A stretch of DNA of 34,510 bases from Flavobacteriaceae bacterium CRH (GCA_001507425.1 LMAJ01000037.1:1-34510); one strand, 5' to 3'. Shown: positions 17,498-25,763, counted from the stretch's first letter. Translations and numbers: made by a program. The notes: a model not told the origin generated them from the letters alone.

Positions 17498-18253
17498 TTA
17501 CTTTTTATTTAATTTTCCCTCAGCTTTTGAAGCATTATATTTCTGAACCAATCTCAAAGTATGCTTCAAAGATTGTGTATTGGTCCAATCTTCGTGACCG
17601 GGAATTATATAAACCGGATGTTTAAATTTGGATTGTACTTTTTTAATCGATTTTTCCCATTCTCCTACATTAGAATCACCAAGATATCCTAAATCTGTTG
17701 CGGTTGAGCTTTTTATAAAACAAGCTCCGTAAAGCACTTTTTCTTTATCAAACCAAACAATAATATTATCAGATGCATGTCCTTTTCCCGGATAATACAC
17801 TTGAAATTTATGTTGACCAATCGTAAAAGTAGTATCATTTGGAATTACAAATTCAGCTCTTGCTTTTCCTTCTTTTTTCAGAATTTCATCGGTTAGTTTT
17901 ATGCTGTATGTTTTGATGCCTTTCTGCTTATAAAAAGCAAAACCTCCTGCTCTGTCTTCATGTGAATGCGTTGCAAAACACATAATTACATCTTTATTGT
18001 GTCTTGCTTTTATAGTATCTAAGAGAGGTTGAAATTGTGTTTCATCCCATGGCGCATCGAACAACACAACGCCTTTATCTGTAACAAGATACATAGCATT
18101 GGCAGAAATTTGAGTTCCGTTGTAATCATGAAACGTTTTATAAACATAAAAGTCACCCGTAAGATGACTTATTTGTAATGGCGAATTCTTAGATTGTCCA
18201 AAAGTATTTGACAACATTCCTAAGAATAAAATTATCGATGCTAATTTTCGCAT
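17498..18253 (-). CDS. bla: Subclass B1 metallo-beta-lactamase (JOHN-1/BlaB-like)
   Basis: A 251-residue periplasmic zinc hydrolase that opens beta-lactam rings, including carbapenems in this subclass. The signal peptide covers about residues 1-19 (ends NTFGQ). The complete B1 zinc sites are present: H96, H98 and D100 in THSHEDRAGG, H159 in PGKGHASDN, C178 in YGACFIKS, and H220 in IIPGHEDW. K181, three residues after the cysteine, is the usual carboxylate-binding lysine. Length and motifs resemble the chromosomal enzymes of Flavobacterium and Chryseobacterium (JOHN-1, BlaB, IND). It is the last gene of YihY-DUF2147-bla, 15 bp after the DUF2147 gene, and no linked regulator or mobile element is seen, so it looks like a resident gene. 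Confidence 0.93.
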   Translation of the reverse strand: MRKLASIILFLGMLSNTFGQSKNSPLQISHLTGDFYVYKTFHDYNGTQISANAMYLVTDKGVVLFDAPWDETQFQPLLDTIKARHNKDVIMCFATHSHEDRAGGFAFYKQKGIKTYSIKLTDEILKKEGKARAEFVIPNDTTFTIGQHKFQVYYPGKGHASDNIIVWFDKEKVLYGACFIKSSTATDLGYLGDSNVGEWEKSIKKVQSKFKHPVYIIPGHEDWTNTQSLKHTLRLVQKYNASKAEGKLNKK

Positions 18254-18268
18254 TTATTTTATAAAAAA

Positions 18269-18700
18269 TTAGTTCTTCGCTCTTGTCCAGTATTGTGTTC
18301 TTCCCATAATAGAAATTCCAATGTAACCGCGAAGTTTTAATTTATCTGCAGAATCTAATGTGATATAACATTTGTATTTTTTACCATTTGTAGGATCCAA
18401 AATTGTTCCTCCGCTATATTCATCACCATCTTTTTTAAGACCGTTAATAATTACCATTCCTAAAATAGGTTTATTTTTTTCTGCACCTTCGCACTTAGAA
18501 CAAACATCTTTTTTATGGTTATCTCGAAGTATATCTACAACCTTTCCGTAAATTTTTCCTGATTTTTCGTAGATCTCTACTACTGATTTTGCTTCTCCCG
18601 TTTCATCATCAATTGTTTTCCACTTTCCAACAACACTTTGACTATGAATAGTTCCAACTGTTAGGAAAAAGAAACCAATGCTTAACATCCAATTTTTCAT
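18269..18700 (-). CDS. Secreted DUF2147 protein
   Basis: A 143-residue protein with a signal peptide (about 1-20, ends GTIHSQ), then the DUF2147 domain: VVGKWKTIDDETGEAKSVVE at the start, GTILDPTNGKKYKCYITL in the middle and LRGYIGISIMGRTQYWTR at the end. This is a lipocalin-like small beta-barrel found exported in many Proteobacteria and Bacteroidota, of unknown function. A Cys pair, CSKC, is present in the central loop. It lies 4 bp after the YihY gene and 15 bp before the beta-lactamase gene, so the three are very probably co-transcribed. A role in envelope stress is possible but not shown. Confidence 0.92.
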   Translation of the reverse strand: MKNWMLSIGFFFLTVGTIHSQSVVGKWKTIDDETGEAKSVVEIYEKSGKIYGKVVDILRDNHKKDVCSKCEGAEKNKPILGMVIINGLKKDGDEYSGGTILDPTNGKKYKCYITLDSADKLKLRGYIGISIMGRTQYWTRAKN

Positions 18701-18704
18701 ATCT

Positions 18705-19625
18705 TTATTTATTTTTTTGTTTTAGTTTTCTGACAGTAGCATTCAATTCGAACCCCAAAAGCAGAATCATACAGTTTATCCAAATATAAAACATTAGAAT
18801 TAATAATGTGCCAATAGAACCATAAAGTTCATTGTATTTTGAAAATTTTATAACCCAAATCCCAAAAAAGAACGAAGATATAACAATTAAGATGGTCGTA
18901 AAAACAGATCCTATGCTAATAAAAGGTACTTTATTATACTGTTTTGTACCGTAACGCAATAATATTGAAGTTGTTACCAAAATCATTGTTACAACAAACA
19001 AATATCGCCCCAAAATAATGAGCGGAATGCGATCGCTTAATACATCCTGAATAATTGTCTTTTGAATAAATACCTCAAAAACTACAATTGTTGCCACGGT
19101 TACAAACAATATTATTGTCATAAGAAGGGAAATTGCCAAAGCCACTAAATATTGACTGAAAAAACCACGTTTATCAAAAACATGTTTAGAGGATTCAAAA
19201 CCGCTTAAAATTCCGTTAATACCATTTGCCATTAAAAATATGGAAAGCAAAAACCCTGAGGATAACAAGCCTGAGTGACTATTGTTTAAAATATCACTAA
19301 TAATTTTATTGATCGCATCATAAGTATTTGGAGGAACTCCTTGTTGCACAAAAAGCAAAAAATCAGCCTGAAAACCCTCTATAGGAATGAAGGGAATTAA
19401 GTTTAAAATAAATAGTGCGAATGGAAATAAAGCCATGAAAAAACTAAAAGAAACCGCACTCGCATGATACGAAAATGCGCCCTCAAGAATTCCTAAAGTA
19501 TACATTTCCAGCAAATCGTATAACGAAAAACCTTCTAAAGAAGGAAATTTTATTTTCTTTAAAAGCCGAACTGCAGAACGTAATACCGGAATTCTTTCAA
19601 TCCGATCTTCTATCTCTTGAGACAT
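18705..19625 (-). CDS. YihY/BrkB-family inner-membrane protein
   Basis: A 306-residue polytopic membrane protein with about six membrane segments after a 50-residue cytoplasmic start. Family landmarks are ASAVSFSFFMALFPFALFIL near residue 60, NGINGILSGFESSKHVFDKR in the middle, and YGSIGTLLILMFYIWINCMI near the end, where the gene also encodes a final GFELNA motif. The family was once misannotated as RNase BN; its real role, possibly lipid or polysaccharide transport, is unsettled. It is the first gene of a tight three-gene string with DUF2147 and the metallo-beta-lactamase, 136 bp downstream of nadC. Confidence 0.93.
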   Translation of the reverse strand: MSQEIEDRIERIPVLRSAVRLLKKIKFPSLEGFSLYDLLEMYTLGILEGAFSYHASAVSFSFFMALFPFALFILNLIPFIPIEGFQADFLLFVQQGVPPNTYDAINKIISDILNNSHSGLLSSGFLLSIFLMANGINGILSGFESSKHVFDKRGFFSQYLVALAISLLMTIILFVTVATIVVFEVFIQKTIIQDVLSDRIPLIILGRYLFVVTMILVTTSILLRYGTKQYNKVPFISIGSVFTTILIVISSFFFGIWVIKFSKYNELYGSIGTLLILMFYIWINCMILLLGFELNATVRKLKQKNK

Positions 19626-19761
19626 ATTTTTTGATTTTAGATTTAAGAGTTGAGATTTAGATTTTTGTTTTTAGACTTCTCAGATTGTCACATATTAGAT
19701 CTTTAGATAAAACTTTTAATAATTATCAAAGTCTAACTTATAACTCAAAACTCATAACTTT
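19626..19761. repeat. Spacer with short word repeats between nadC and YihY genes
   Basis: The gap contains near-repeated words: ttttagattta, gagatttagattt and gtttttagactt, then tctaacttataactcaaaactcataactt at its nadC end, written here as variants of aactcaaaactcataact. It has no ORF or terminator hairpin that I can see. Confidence 0.5.
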
Positions 19762-20619
19762 TTAAAACGCTTTCAAACTCAAATCCATGTTGTAAACAGA
19801 ATGCGTTAATGCACCGGAAGAAATATAATTTACACCACATAAAGCATATTCACGAATCGTTTTTTCGTTGATATTTCCTGAAGATTCTGTTTGACATTTT
19901 GAACCAATTAATTGTACAGCTGTTTTTGTATCTTCATAATTAAAATTGTCGATCAAAATTCTGTGAACACCATCGCTTAATAAAATCTCACGAATTTCAT
20001 CCAGGTTTCTGGCTTCAACAATAATTTTTAAATCTAAATTGTTTGCTTTTAAATAATCTTTAGTTTTTTTGATGGCAAGCGTAATTCCACCGGCAAAATC
20101 AATATGATTGTCTTTAAGCATAACCATATCATAAAGTGCAAAACGGTGATTTTCACCACCTCCTATTTTTACAGCCCATTTTTCTGCAGCTCTGAAATTT
20201 GGCGTTGTTTTGCGCGTATCTAATATTTTTGCGCCGGTTCCTTCCAGAAGCTGAACGTATTGATTTGTCTTTGTAGCAATTGCAGACATACGCTGCATCG
20301 TATTTAAAACCACTCTTTCTGCTTTTAGAATAGATTGGGAACTTCCTTCAACTTCAAAAACAACTTCACCGTATTCTACATGCGTTCCGTCTTCTATATA
20401 AGTCTTAACTTTTAATTTTGGATCTACATATTCAAAAATCATTTTTGCAAGTGCAACACCGGCAATAATTCCCTGATCTTTCACCAATAACTTAGCCTTA
20501 CCATGGGCCGTTTCAGGAATGCACGCCAATGAACTATAATCTCCCGTGCCTACATCTTCACGAATTGCGTTGCTAATCAATAGTTGTAATTCGGTTTGAA
20601 ATTGTATTTCGCTAATCAT
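19762..20619 (-). CDS. nadC: Quinolinate phosphoribosyltransferase (decarboxylating)
   Basis: A 285-residue cytosolic enzyme converting quinolinate and PRPP to nicotinate mononucleotide in de novo NAD synthesis. Family landmarks are all present: REDVGTGDYSSLACIP near the start, LNTMQRMSAIATKTNQYV, then the PRPP/quinolinate site LDTRKTTPNFRAAEKWAV, GGGENHRFALYDMVMLKDNH, IIVEARNLDEI, and the C-terminal YISSGALTHS. Length matches the family. The nadA and nadB genes are not in the window. It is probably transcribed on its own, with a candidate promoter just upstream. Confidence 0.97.
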   Translation of the reverse strand: MISEIQFQTELQLLISNAIREDVGTGDYSSLACIPETAHGKAKLLVKDQGIIAGVALAKMIFEYVDPKLKVKTYIEDGTHVEYGEVVFEVEGSSQSILKAERVVLNTMQRMSAIATKTNQYVQLLEGTGAKILDTRKTTPNFRAAEKWAVKIGGGENHRFALYDMVMLKDNHIDFAGGITLAIKKTKDYLKANNLDLKIIVEARNLDEIREILLSDGVHRILIDNFNYEDTKTAVQLIGSKCQTESSGNINEKTIREYALCGVNYISSGALTHSVYNMDLSLKAF

Positions 20620-20640
20620 TTTATTAAGTTTTATAAGATG

Positions 20641-20670
20641 CTAAAGTAGGATATATTTTGTGGATTTGAA
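20641..20670 (-). promoter_or_regulatory. Candidate promoter of nadC
   Basis: On the minus strand TACTTTAG (20648-20641), one mismatch from TAnnTTTG, is preceded by TTC (20670-20668) at 19 bp. It lies 22 bp before the nadC ATG. Confidence 0.4.
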
Positions 20671-20944
20671 AATTTTAGAGCATTTGAAAAAGAGACCCAA
20701 ATAGATTTTCCGCAATTAATCTCAGTTGAAAAGACAATTTATTATCCTAATTAAGAATTAAATTGAAAAATATATTAATAATTAAATGCCAGTCAATCTT
20801 AGAATCTCAAAAAAAGCCTTAAAGTGTTATTTTAAAAACTTTCAAAGGTTTTGTAATATTTATTTTACAAATACATTTATCCTTTATCGATTATAATTTT
20901 TCTTCGATAAAATTTAAATTATTTACTAATTAAAATTCAAAACC
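20671..20944. other. Divergent intergenic region nadC / lipase
   Basis: The 325-bp gap between the two starts is AT-rich and carries no ORF, hairpin or repeat that I can support. It must contain both divergent promoters, which are listed separately. Confidence 0.6.
20851..20879 (+). promoter_or_regulatory. Candidate promoter of the lipase gene
   Basis: TTG (20851-20853) is followed after 18 bp by TACATTTA (20872-20879), one mismatch from TAnnTTTG. It leaves a leader of about 60 nt before the ATG at 20945. Confidence 0.4.
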
Positions 20945-22258
20945 ATGAAAAACTTCATTATGTTATTACTAGTTTTCGTAATTTTCTCGTCTTGCGACAA
21001 AGAAGATCCAGTTCCTCAACCCTACAGTCCCGGAGAGCAGCCAACAGCTGACTTACCCGATTATCCGACAAAAAGACAAAACAGCTACCCTATAGTACTT
21101 GTTCATGGAATGGGCGGCTGGGGACGCGATGAAATGAAAGGGTATCATTACTGGGGCGGAATTGGCGATATACAAACGTACTTAACCTCTCAGGGATATA
21201 CCACTTATACAGCTTCTATGGGGCCTTTATCCAGTAACTGGGATCGTGCTGTTGAGCTTTATTATAATATTGTTGGCGGAACTGTAGATTATGGCGCTGT
21301 ACATGCTATGCGTCACGGGCATAATCGTTATGGTGAATCATTTCCGGGATTTTATCCACAATGGAATGCATCAAATAAAGTTCATTTTATTGGGCACAGC
21401 ATGGGAGGGCCAACACCCAGATATTTAATTCAATTATTAGAAAACGGAGATGAACAAGAAAAAGCTTATGTTCCCGGCCTTCACGAAGGACCAACTTCTG
21501 CCTTGTTTAAAGGAGGCAAAACAAATTGGGTAGCAAGTCATACCACCGTTTCGGGCGTACACAATGGTGGGGTTACCGTAGATTTAATGGATTTTCAGGA
21601 TAATCTGAAAAAATTAATATACGGTATGGGTGCCATGGGAGGAATTGTATTGGAAAAAAATGCAGTTTATAATTTTGATCTGGGACAATGGGGCTTACAA
21701 AGACAGGAAAACGAAACACCAGAAGCTTATATTGATCGCGTTTTTGACAAAACCGCAGCTGATGCCGGTTCATCTGCTCGTTTTTGGCAATCAGAAGACA
21801 ATTGTGGTTATGATTTAAGTATAAAAGCCTCTCAAATGCAAAATTACTGGGTTAAAAGTTCTCCTAATGTATATTATGCCTCTTACTCCTTTAATGACAT
21901 GGAACAAGAGTCTGACGGCACATGGTCGGTTTCAGAAAATATGAATCCGCTAATAAAAGTGCATGGTGTGATAATAGGAAAAACTACTTTAGATTTGCCA
22001 TATGGCTATGCAAAATGGAGGCCTTGTGATGGTCTTGTAAGCGTACCGTCAAGCCAGTACCCGGTTGGCCATGATTATATTTTAACAGATACAATTCATA
22101 GAAAGCTGGCTCACAAAGGAGTGTGGGACGTGCATCCTGTTATCCAAGGACAGGATCACCTAAGTATTGTTATGGCAGATAAGAAACAATCATCTACTGA
22201 CTGGTTAAATAAATTTTACTTAAAAATCGCTAAAGATTTATCTTATTTACCAAACTAA
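20945..22258 (+). CDS. Family I.5-like lipase, predicted surface lipoprotein
   Basis: A 437-residue alpha/beta hydrolase. A lipoprotein signal peptide ends in the lipobox FSSC with the lipidated C17, followed by acidic residues (DKED) that resemble the Bacteroidetes surface-export signal. The core begins YPIVLVHGMGGWGRDEM (oxyanion region). Nucleophile S152 sits in GHSMGG, the acid is D362 in CDGLVS, and the base is H405 in QDHLSIV. The YWGGIGDIQ and VDYGAVHAMRHGH segments match the zinc-site region of the Geobacillus/Staphylococcus lipases (D75, H120, H126). Expected reaction: ester hydrolysis of acylglycerols. The gene stands alone with its own terminator. Substrate chain length cannot be inferred. 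Confidence 0.9.
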   Translation: MKNFIMLLLVFVIFSSCDKEDPVPQPYSPGEQPTADLPDYPTKRQNSYPIVLVHGMGGWGRDEMKGYHYWGGIGDIQTYLTSQGYTTYTASMGPLSSNWDRAVELYYNIVGGTVDYGAVHAMRHGHNRYGESFPGFYPQWNASNKVHFIGHSMGGPTPRYLIQLLENGDEQEKAYVPGLHEGPTSALFKGGKTNWVASHTTVSGVHNGGVTVDLMDFQDNLKKLIYGMGAMGGIVLEKNAVYNFDLGQWGLQRQENETPEAYIDRVFDKTAADAGSSARFWQSEDNCGYDLSIKASQMQNYWVKSSPNVYYASYSFNDMEQESDGTWSVSENMNPLIKVHGVIIGKTTLDLPYGYAKWRPCDGLVSVPSSQYPVGHDYILTDTIHRKLAHKGVWDVHPVIQGQDHLSIVMADKKQSSTDWLNKFYLKIAKDLSYLPN

Positions 22259-22264
22259 ATTATA

Positions 22265-22312
22265 ATAAAGTCGAAAAATCAATATAACTAAATATTGATT
22301 TTTCGACTTTAT
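22265..22312 (+). terminator. Terminator after the lipase gene
   Basis: A perfect 21-bp inverted repeat (22265-22285 and 22292-22312, left arm starting ataaagtcgaaaaatc) encloses the loop aactaa. It begins 6 bp past the stop codon. It is AT-rich, with A and T runs inside the stem rather than a long external U tract. Confidence 0.75.
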
Positions 22313-22397
22313 ACTTTTGGTTTCGTCTTAATTCCAATTGCCTAAAAAATCATTTGAAAAAAAATTGAAGCAAATACCAAAAGTAAATAACATTAAA

Positions 22398-22405
22398 TAT
22401 CTTTG
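22398..22405 (+). promoter_or_regulatory. -7 box of the AlkC-like gene
   Basis: TATCTTTG is an exact TAnnTTTG box 19 bp before the ATG at 22425. No TTG lies at the usual distance upstream. Confidence 0.5.
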
Positions 22406-22424
22406 AAGTTCATTCAAAAAAAAC

Positions 22425-23525
22425 ATGGGCTTAATTAAAGATATTTATTCAGTTACTTTCTACGAAAAATTTGGTCAGGCTGTCGCCGAAGTGCATCCCA
22501 CATTTAATAAAAAACAATTTATTGAGGCCATTTACGAAGGCGATTTTGCGCAAAAAGAATGGAAAGAAAGAATGAAACACACAACGGTTGTGTTTCACCA
22601 ATTTATGCCTGAAAACTTTTCTGAAACTGTTGTTTTAATTGATAAGATAATCGAAAATTTAAAGAAAAATAAATTTACAGAAGGCAATCTTGCCTTCATA
22701 TTTTTTGCTGATTATATTGAAATTTACGGAATAGATGATTTTAAAACTTCGGCAAAAGCCTTTGTTTCTATAACCCAATTTATAAGTTGTGAATTTGCCG
22801 TTCGACCATTCATTTTAAAATACAAAGAAAAGATGATCGATGAAATGGTTAAATGGTCCTTACACGAAAATCATCATGTACGCAGATTAGCAAGCGAAGG
22901 TTCAAGACCTAGATTACCGTGGGCGATGGCGATTCCGTTTTTAAAAAAAGACCCTGCTTCTATTCTTCCCATTTTAGAAAATTTAAAAAATGATCCTTCA
23001 GAATATGTCCGCAGAAGCGTTGCCAATAATTTGAATGATATTGCTAAAGATAATCCGCAAATCGTATTAGAAATTGCCAATAAATGGAAAGGTTTCTCCA
23101 AAGAAACTGATGCAATTATAAAACACGGTTGCCGAACATTATTAAAACAAGGCCATCCTGAAATTCTGACTCATTACGGTTTAGAAAGCACAAATATTGA
23201 ACTTTCTTCTTTTGAAATTAAAACGCCAATTGTAAAGATTGGAGATTATCTGCAGTTTCAATTTCATTTAAATAATAAAAATGAAGAATCTAAAACCATT
23301 CGTTTAGAATATGCGGTTCATTATAAAAAATCGAAAGGTCATTTGGCAAAAAAAGTCTTTAAAATCAGTGAGAAAAACTATCTGCCCAATCAATTAATAA
23401 AAGTCGATAGAAATCAGTCTTTCAAAATTATCACTACTCGTGTTTTTCATACCGGAATACATCAACTGTCGATTATTATTAATGGAACTGAAAGTGAAGC
23501 TTTGGAATTTGAATTGATAAATTAA
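22425..23525 (+). CDS. alkC: AlkC-like DNA-alkylation glycosylase with C-terminal Ig-like domain
   Basis: A 366-residue HEAT-repeat protein of the AlkC/AlkD DNA-alkylation-repair superfamily. HEAT-like helices cover about residues 1-245, with the family signature HVRRLASEGSRPRLPW at 151-166 and SEYVRRSVANNLNDIAKD at 192-209. Residues from about 255 to the end (SFEIKTPIVKIGDYLQFQFH onwards) look like a beta-sandwich. A C-terminal Ig-like domain is a known hallmark of AlkC in contrast to AlkD, so I prefer AlkC. AlkC enzymes excise 3-methylcytosine and 1-methyladenine without base flipping. No ada-like regulator or other repair gene is adjacent. The assignment to AlkC rather than another family member is inference from domain layout. 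Confidence 0.87.
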   Translation: MGLIKDIYSVTFYEKFGQAVAEVHPTFNKKQFIEAIYEGDFAQKEWKERMKHTTVVFHQFMPENFSETVVLIDKIIENLKKNKFTEGNLAFIFFADYIEIYGIDDFKTSAKAFVSITQFISCEFAVRPFILKYKEKMIDEMVKWSLHENHHVRRLASEGSRPRLPWAMAIPFLKKDPASILPILENLKNDPSEYVRRSVANNLNDIAKDNPQIVLEIANKWKGFSKETDAIIKHGCRTLLKQGHPEILTHYGLESTNIELSSFEIKTPIVKIGDYLQFQFHLNNKNEESKTIRLEYAVHYKKSKGHLAKKVFKISEKNYLPNQLIKVDRNQSFKIITTRVFHTGIHQLSIIINGTESEALEFELIN

Positions 23526-23543
23526 ATGCAGCGAATTCTCTCG

Positions 23544-23649
23544 TTTTGTCATTCCGAGGAACGAGGAATCACACTCGGGATTCGACAAAGATTGGCGCTT
23601 TACTTTGCGGAGTTTTTAGTGTGATTCCTCGTTCCTCGGAATGACAAAA
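23544..23649 (+). repeat. 106-bp palindromic element, copy A
   Basis: Perfect 32-bp inverted arms (23544-23575 and 23618-23649; ttttgtcattccgaggaacg at the left end) flank a 42-bp centre containing gacaaagattggcg. It starts 18 bp after the AlkC-like gene and is followed by an A run, so it may also terminate transcription. Same layout as the copies at 25439 and 28956. Confidence 0.93.
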
Positions 23650-23741
23650 AAGACTGCATTAAAAGAAGCATTTGAATTATTAGACATTTTCCTTACTTTT
23701 ATAAATAATACCATAAACAACTTTTCTTAATCTAAATTAAG

Positions 23742-23771
23742 TTACAGATTTCTATCACAACTGTAATTTTG
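23742..23771 (+). promoter_or_regulatory. Promoter of the pirin-OsmC-GNAT operon
   Basis: TAATTTTG (23764-23771) is an exact -7 box. TTA (23742-23744) lies 19 bp upstream in the place of TTG. The leader to the ATG at 23795 is about 17 nt. Confidence 0.65.
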
Positions 23772-23794
23772 TTTTCAAATAAAATCAAAATACC

Positions 23795-24676
23795 ATGTCA
23801 AATATCAGTTTAATTATCGAAGAACGTGCCGCAAACATTGGCAATTTTATGGTTGGTCGATTATTGCCGTTCCGTGAAAAAAGAGCCGTTGGTCCATTTG
23901 TATTTATCGATCATATGGGGCCTGCTCATTTAAATGAATATCAAAATATGGATGTGCCCCCGCATCCGCATATCGGACTTTCTACTTTGACTTTTTTATT
24001 TGAAGGAAGCATCATGCACCGCGATAGTTTAGGAACAGAATTAGAGATAAAACCAGGCGCCGTAAACTGGATGACAGCCGGAAAAGGAATCGTACATTCT
24101 GAAAGAACGCCAGAATATTTAAGACATTCAGACAAAATGCTTCACGGATTACAGATTTGGGTTGCATTACCAAAAGAATTGGAACAAATGGATCCGAATT
24201 TTACACATGTCGAAGCTGATGAGATTCCGGCTTGGGAAGAAGATGGCGTATCCTATAAATTAATTGCCGGAGAAGCTTTTGGAAAAAAATCACCTGTTCC
24301 TGTTTATAGCCCTCTGTATTTTATTGAAATAAAAAGCACAGAAGCTAAAAAAATCAATATCGGACATCATTTATTCGGCGAAAGCGGATTGTATATTTTA
24401 GAAGGAAGCATTAAAAGTGGTGAACACGTTTATGACCCGAAACAGATTTTAATTACAAACGACAGTACGCTTTGCGAATTTGAATTAGCCGAAAATTCTA
24501 CAGTTTACATTTTTGGAGGAACACCGTTTCCTGAAGAACATTTTATTTTTTGGAATTTTGTTTCTTCGGATAAAGAACTAATCGAAAAAGCAAAAAAAGA
24601 CTGGACTGAACAAACTTTCCCGAAAGTTCCGGGCGAAACTGAATTTGTTCCATTACCTGAACCAAGAATTAAATAA
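23795..24676 (+). CDS. Pirin family protein
   Basis: A 293-residue bicupin. The N-terminal cupin holds the metal site H57 and H59 in PPHPHIGLSTLTF, H101 and E103 in GKGIVHSERTP. Pirins bind iron or another metal; some are quercetin 2,3-dioxygenases, others act as redox-responsive regulators, and the substrate here is unknown. The C-terminal cupin (about 170-260, GESGLYILEGSIKSGEH) is more degenerate, as usual. It is the first gene of a three-gene operon with OsmC (2-bp gap) and GNAT (6-bp gap), a context that suggests oxidative-stress response. Confidence 0.96.
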   Translation: MSNISLIIEERAANIGNFMVGRLLPFREKRAVGPFVFIDHMGPAHLNEYQNMDVPPHPHIGLSTLTFLFEGSIMHRDSLGTELEIKPGAVNWMTAGKGIVHSERTPEYLRHSDKMLHGLQIWVALPKELEQMDPNFTHVEADEIPAWEEDGVSYKLIAGEAFGKKSPVPVYSPLYFIEIKSTEAKKINIGHHLFGESGLYILEGSIKSGEHVYDPKQILITNDSTLCEFELAENSTVYIFGGTPFPEEHFIFWNFVSSDKELIEKAKKDWTEQTFPKVPGETEFVPLPEPRIK

Positions 24677-24678
24677 AT

Positions 24679-25074
24679 ATGGATACCATATCTGCACAAA
24701 TTGACACGCGTTTGTATCGAACAGAAATACAATCTGCCAGCGGAAATATCTTAATTTCTGATGAACCTCAGGAAATTGGAGGAAAGAATTTAGGTTTAAA
24801 TCCAACAGAACTTTTGGCTGCAGCATTAGCTTCCTGCACCGTAATTACTTTGCGAATGTATATCAATCGCAAACAATGGGAAGTTTCAGAAATCAATGTC
24901 AAAATTGATTTTGAAAGAAGTGCTGATCGAAATGTATCTGTATTTACCCGAAAAATCGAAGTAATTGGTGAAGTTGACGAAACACAAAGACAACGATTAG
25001 AAACCATTGCCAACAGTTGCCCAATTCATAAAACACTCACACATTCAATTGAAATAAAAACCACATTAATATAA
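24679..25074 (+). CDS. OsmC/Ohr-family protein
   Basis: A 131-residue protein of the OsmC superfamily of thiol peroxidases that reduce organic hydroperoxides. The peroxidatic and resolving cysteines are present: C53 in ALASCTVITLRMY and C114 in IANSCPIHKTL. The motif GLNPTELLAAALASC is typical. It is shorter than Ohr (about 140) and resembles the YhfA-like branch, so the exact substrate is open. It sits 2 bp after the pirin gene, implying translational coupling. Confidence 0.95.
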   Translation: MDTISAQIDTRLYRTEIQSASGNILISDEPQEIGGKNLGLNPTELLAAALASCTVITLRMYINRKQWEVSEINVKIDFERSADRNVSVFTRKIEVIGEVDETQRQRLETIANSCPIHKTLTHSIEIKTTLI

Positions 25075-25080
25075 TCATAC

Positions 25081-25365
25081 ATGGAAATTCAACAAATAAA
25101 CGATATAAAAAGAGGCGCTTTTGAAGCTGTGGAAGACGGAAAAGAAGCCGGAAAAATGACATATACCTGGGCTGGAGATTCTAAATTCATCATCGATCAT
25201 ACTGAAGTAAATGAAGAATTTAACGGAAAAGGTGTTGGTAAAAAACTGCTCATGGCTACTGTTGATTACGCCAGAAATAACAATTTAAAAATTATTCCGC
25301 TTTGCCCTTTTGCTAAAAGTGTTTTTGATAAGGACGAGGATATTCGTGATGTTTTGTTTTCTTAA
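25081..25365 (+). CDS. Small GNAT-family (YjdJ-type) N-acetyltransferase
   Basis: A 94-residue minimal GNAT protein. The acetyl-CoA binding loop is EFNGKGVGKKLLMATVDYAR at about residues 46-65, followed by LKIIPLCPFAKSVFDK, the hallmark of the short YjdJ/GNAT-like family. Only the core fold is present, which is normal for this group. The acceptor substrate is unknown. Last gene of the pirin-OsmC operon, followed by an intrinsic terminator 44 bp on. Confidence 0.93.
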   Translation: MEIQQINDIKRGAFEAVEDGKEAGKMTYTWAGDSKFIIDHTEVNEEFNGKGVGKKLLMATVDYARNNNLKIIPLCPFAKSVFDKDEDIRDVLFS

Positions 25366-25409
25366 GGTTCAAAGTTGCAAAGGAACAAAGGTTCAGAGGT
25401 TTTAATTTA

Positions 25410-25432
25410 GACGCACAGCAGTGCGTCTTTTT
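25410..25432 (+). terminator. Intrinsic terminator of the pirin-OsmC-GNAT operon
   Basis: The stem gacgcac (25410-25416) pairs with gtgcgtc (25421-25427) around agca and is followed by a run of Ts. Confidence 0.92.
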
Positions 25433-25438
25433 ATTCTC

Positions 25439-25544
25439 ATTTGTCATTGTGAGGAACGAAGGATCGCACTAGAAACTCCGTACAGAAATTTGCCAATCTT
25501 TGTCGAGTTACGAGTGTGATCCTTCGTTCCTCAGGATGACAAAA
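25439..25544 (-). repeat. 106-bp palindromic element, copy B (inverted and diverged)
   Basis: Arms at 25439-25470 and 25513-25544 surround a 42-bp centre. In the centre the word gacaaagattggc appears on the minus strand, so this copy is inserted opposite to copies A and C. Arms carry gaacgaaggatc where A and C have gaacgaggaatc, and the opposite arm carries the matching change. Two or three mismatches remain in the stem. It lies 7 bp after the operon terminator. Confidence 0.9.
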
Positions 25545-25763
25545 ATGGAATATTAATGTCTATTTTACATGCGAACAATTGATTAATCCCGAAGCTTCGG
25601 AACCATCCCTATAATATGCCTTGGCGAACTTTACCTAAAAGCTTTAATTTCCCAAAGAAAAAAGCTTTGCGCTCTTTGCGAAAAACCTTAGCGCTCTTTG
25701 CGGTAAAAAACGAGCCGCAATACCATTTTTCAAAACACATTTTCAAATCTCCTCAAAAACTCT
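25545..25763. other. Spacer with word repeats upstream of the adenosine deaminase gene
   Basis: No ORF is convincing. The stretch 25660-25710 contains the word gcgctctttgcg twice (in aaagctttgcgctctttgcg and ccttagcgctctttgcgg). Similar words are common in Flavobacterium spacers, from memory. Beyond that I see nothing except the promoter at its right end. Confidence 0.5.
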
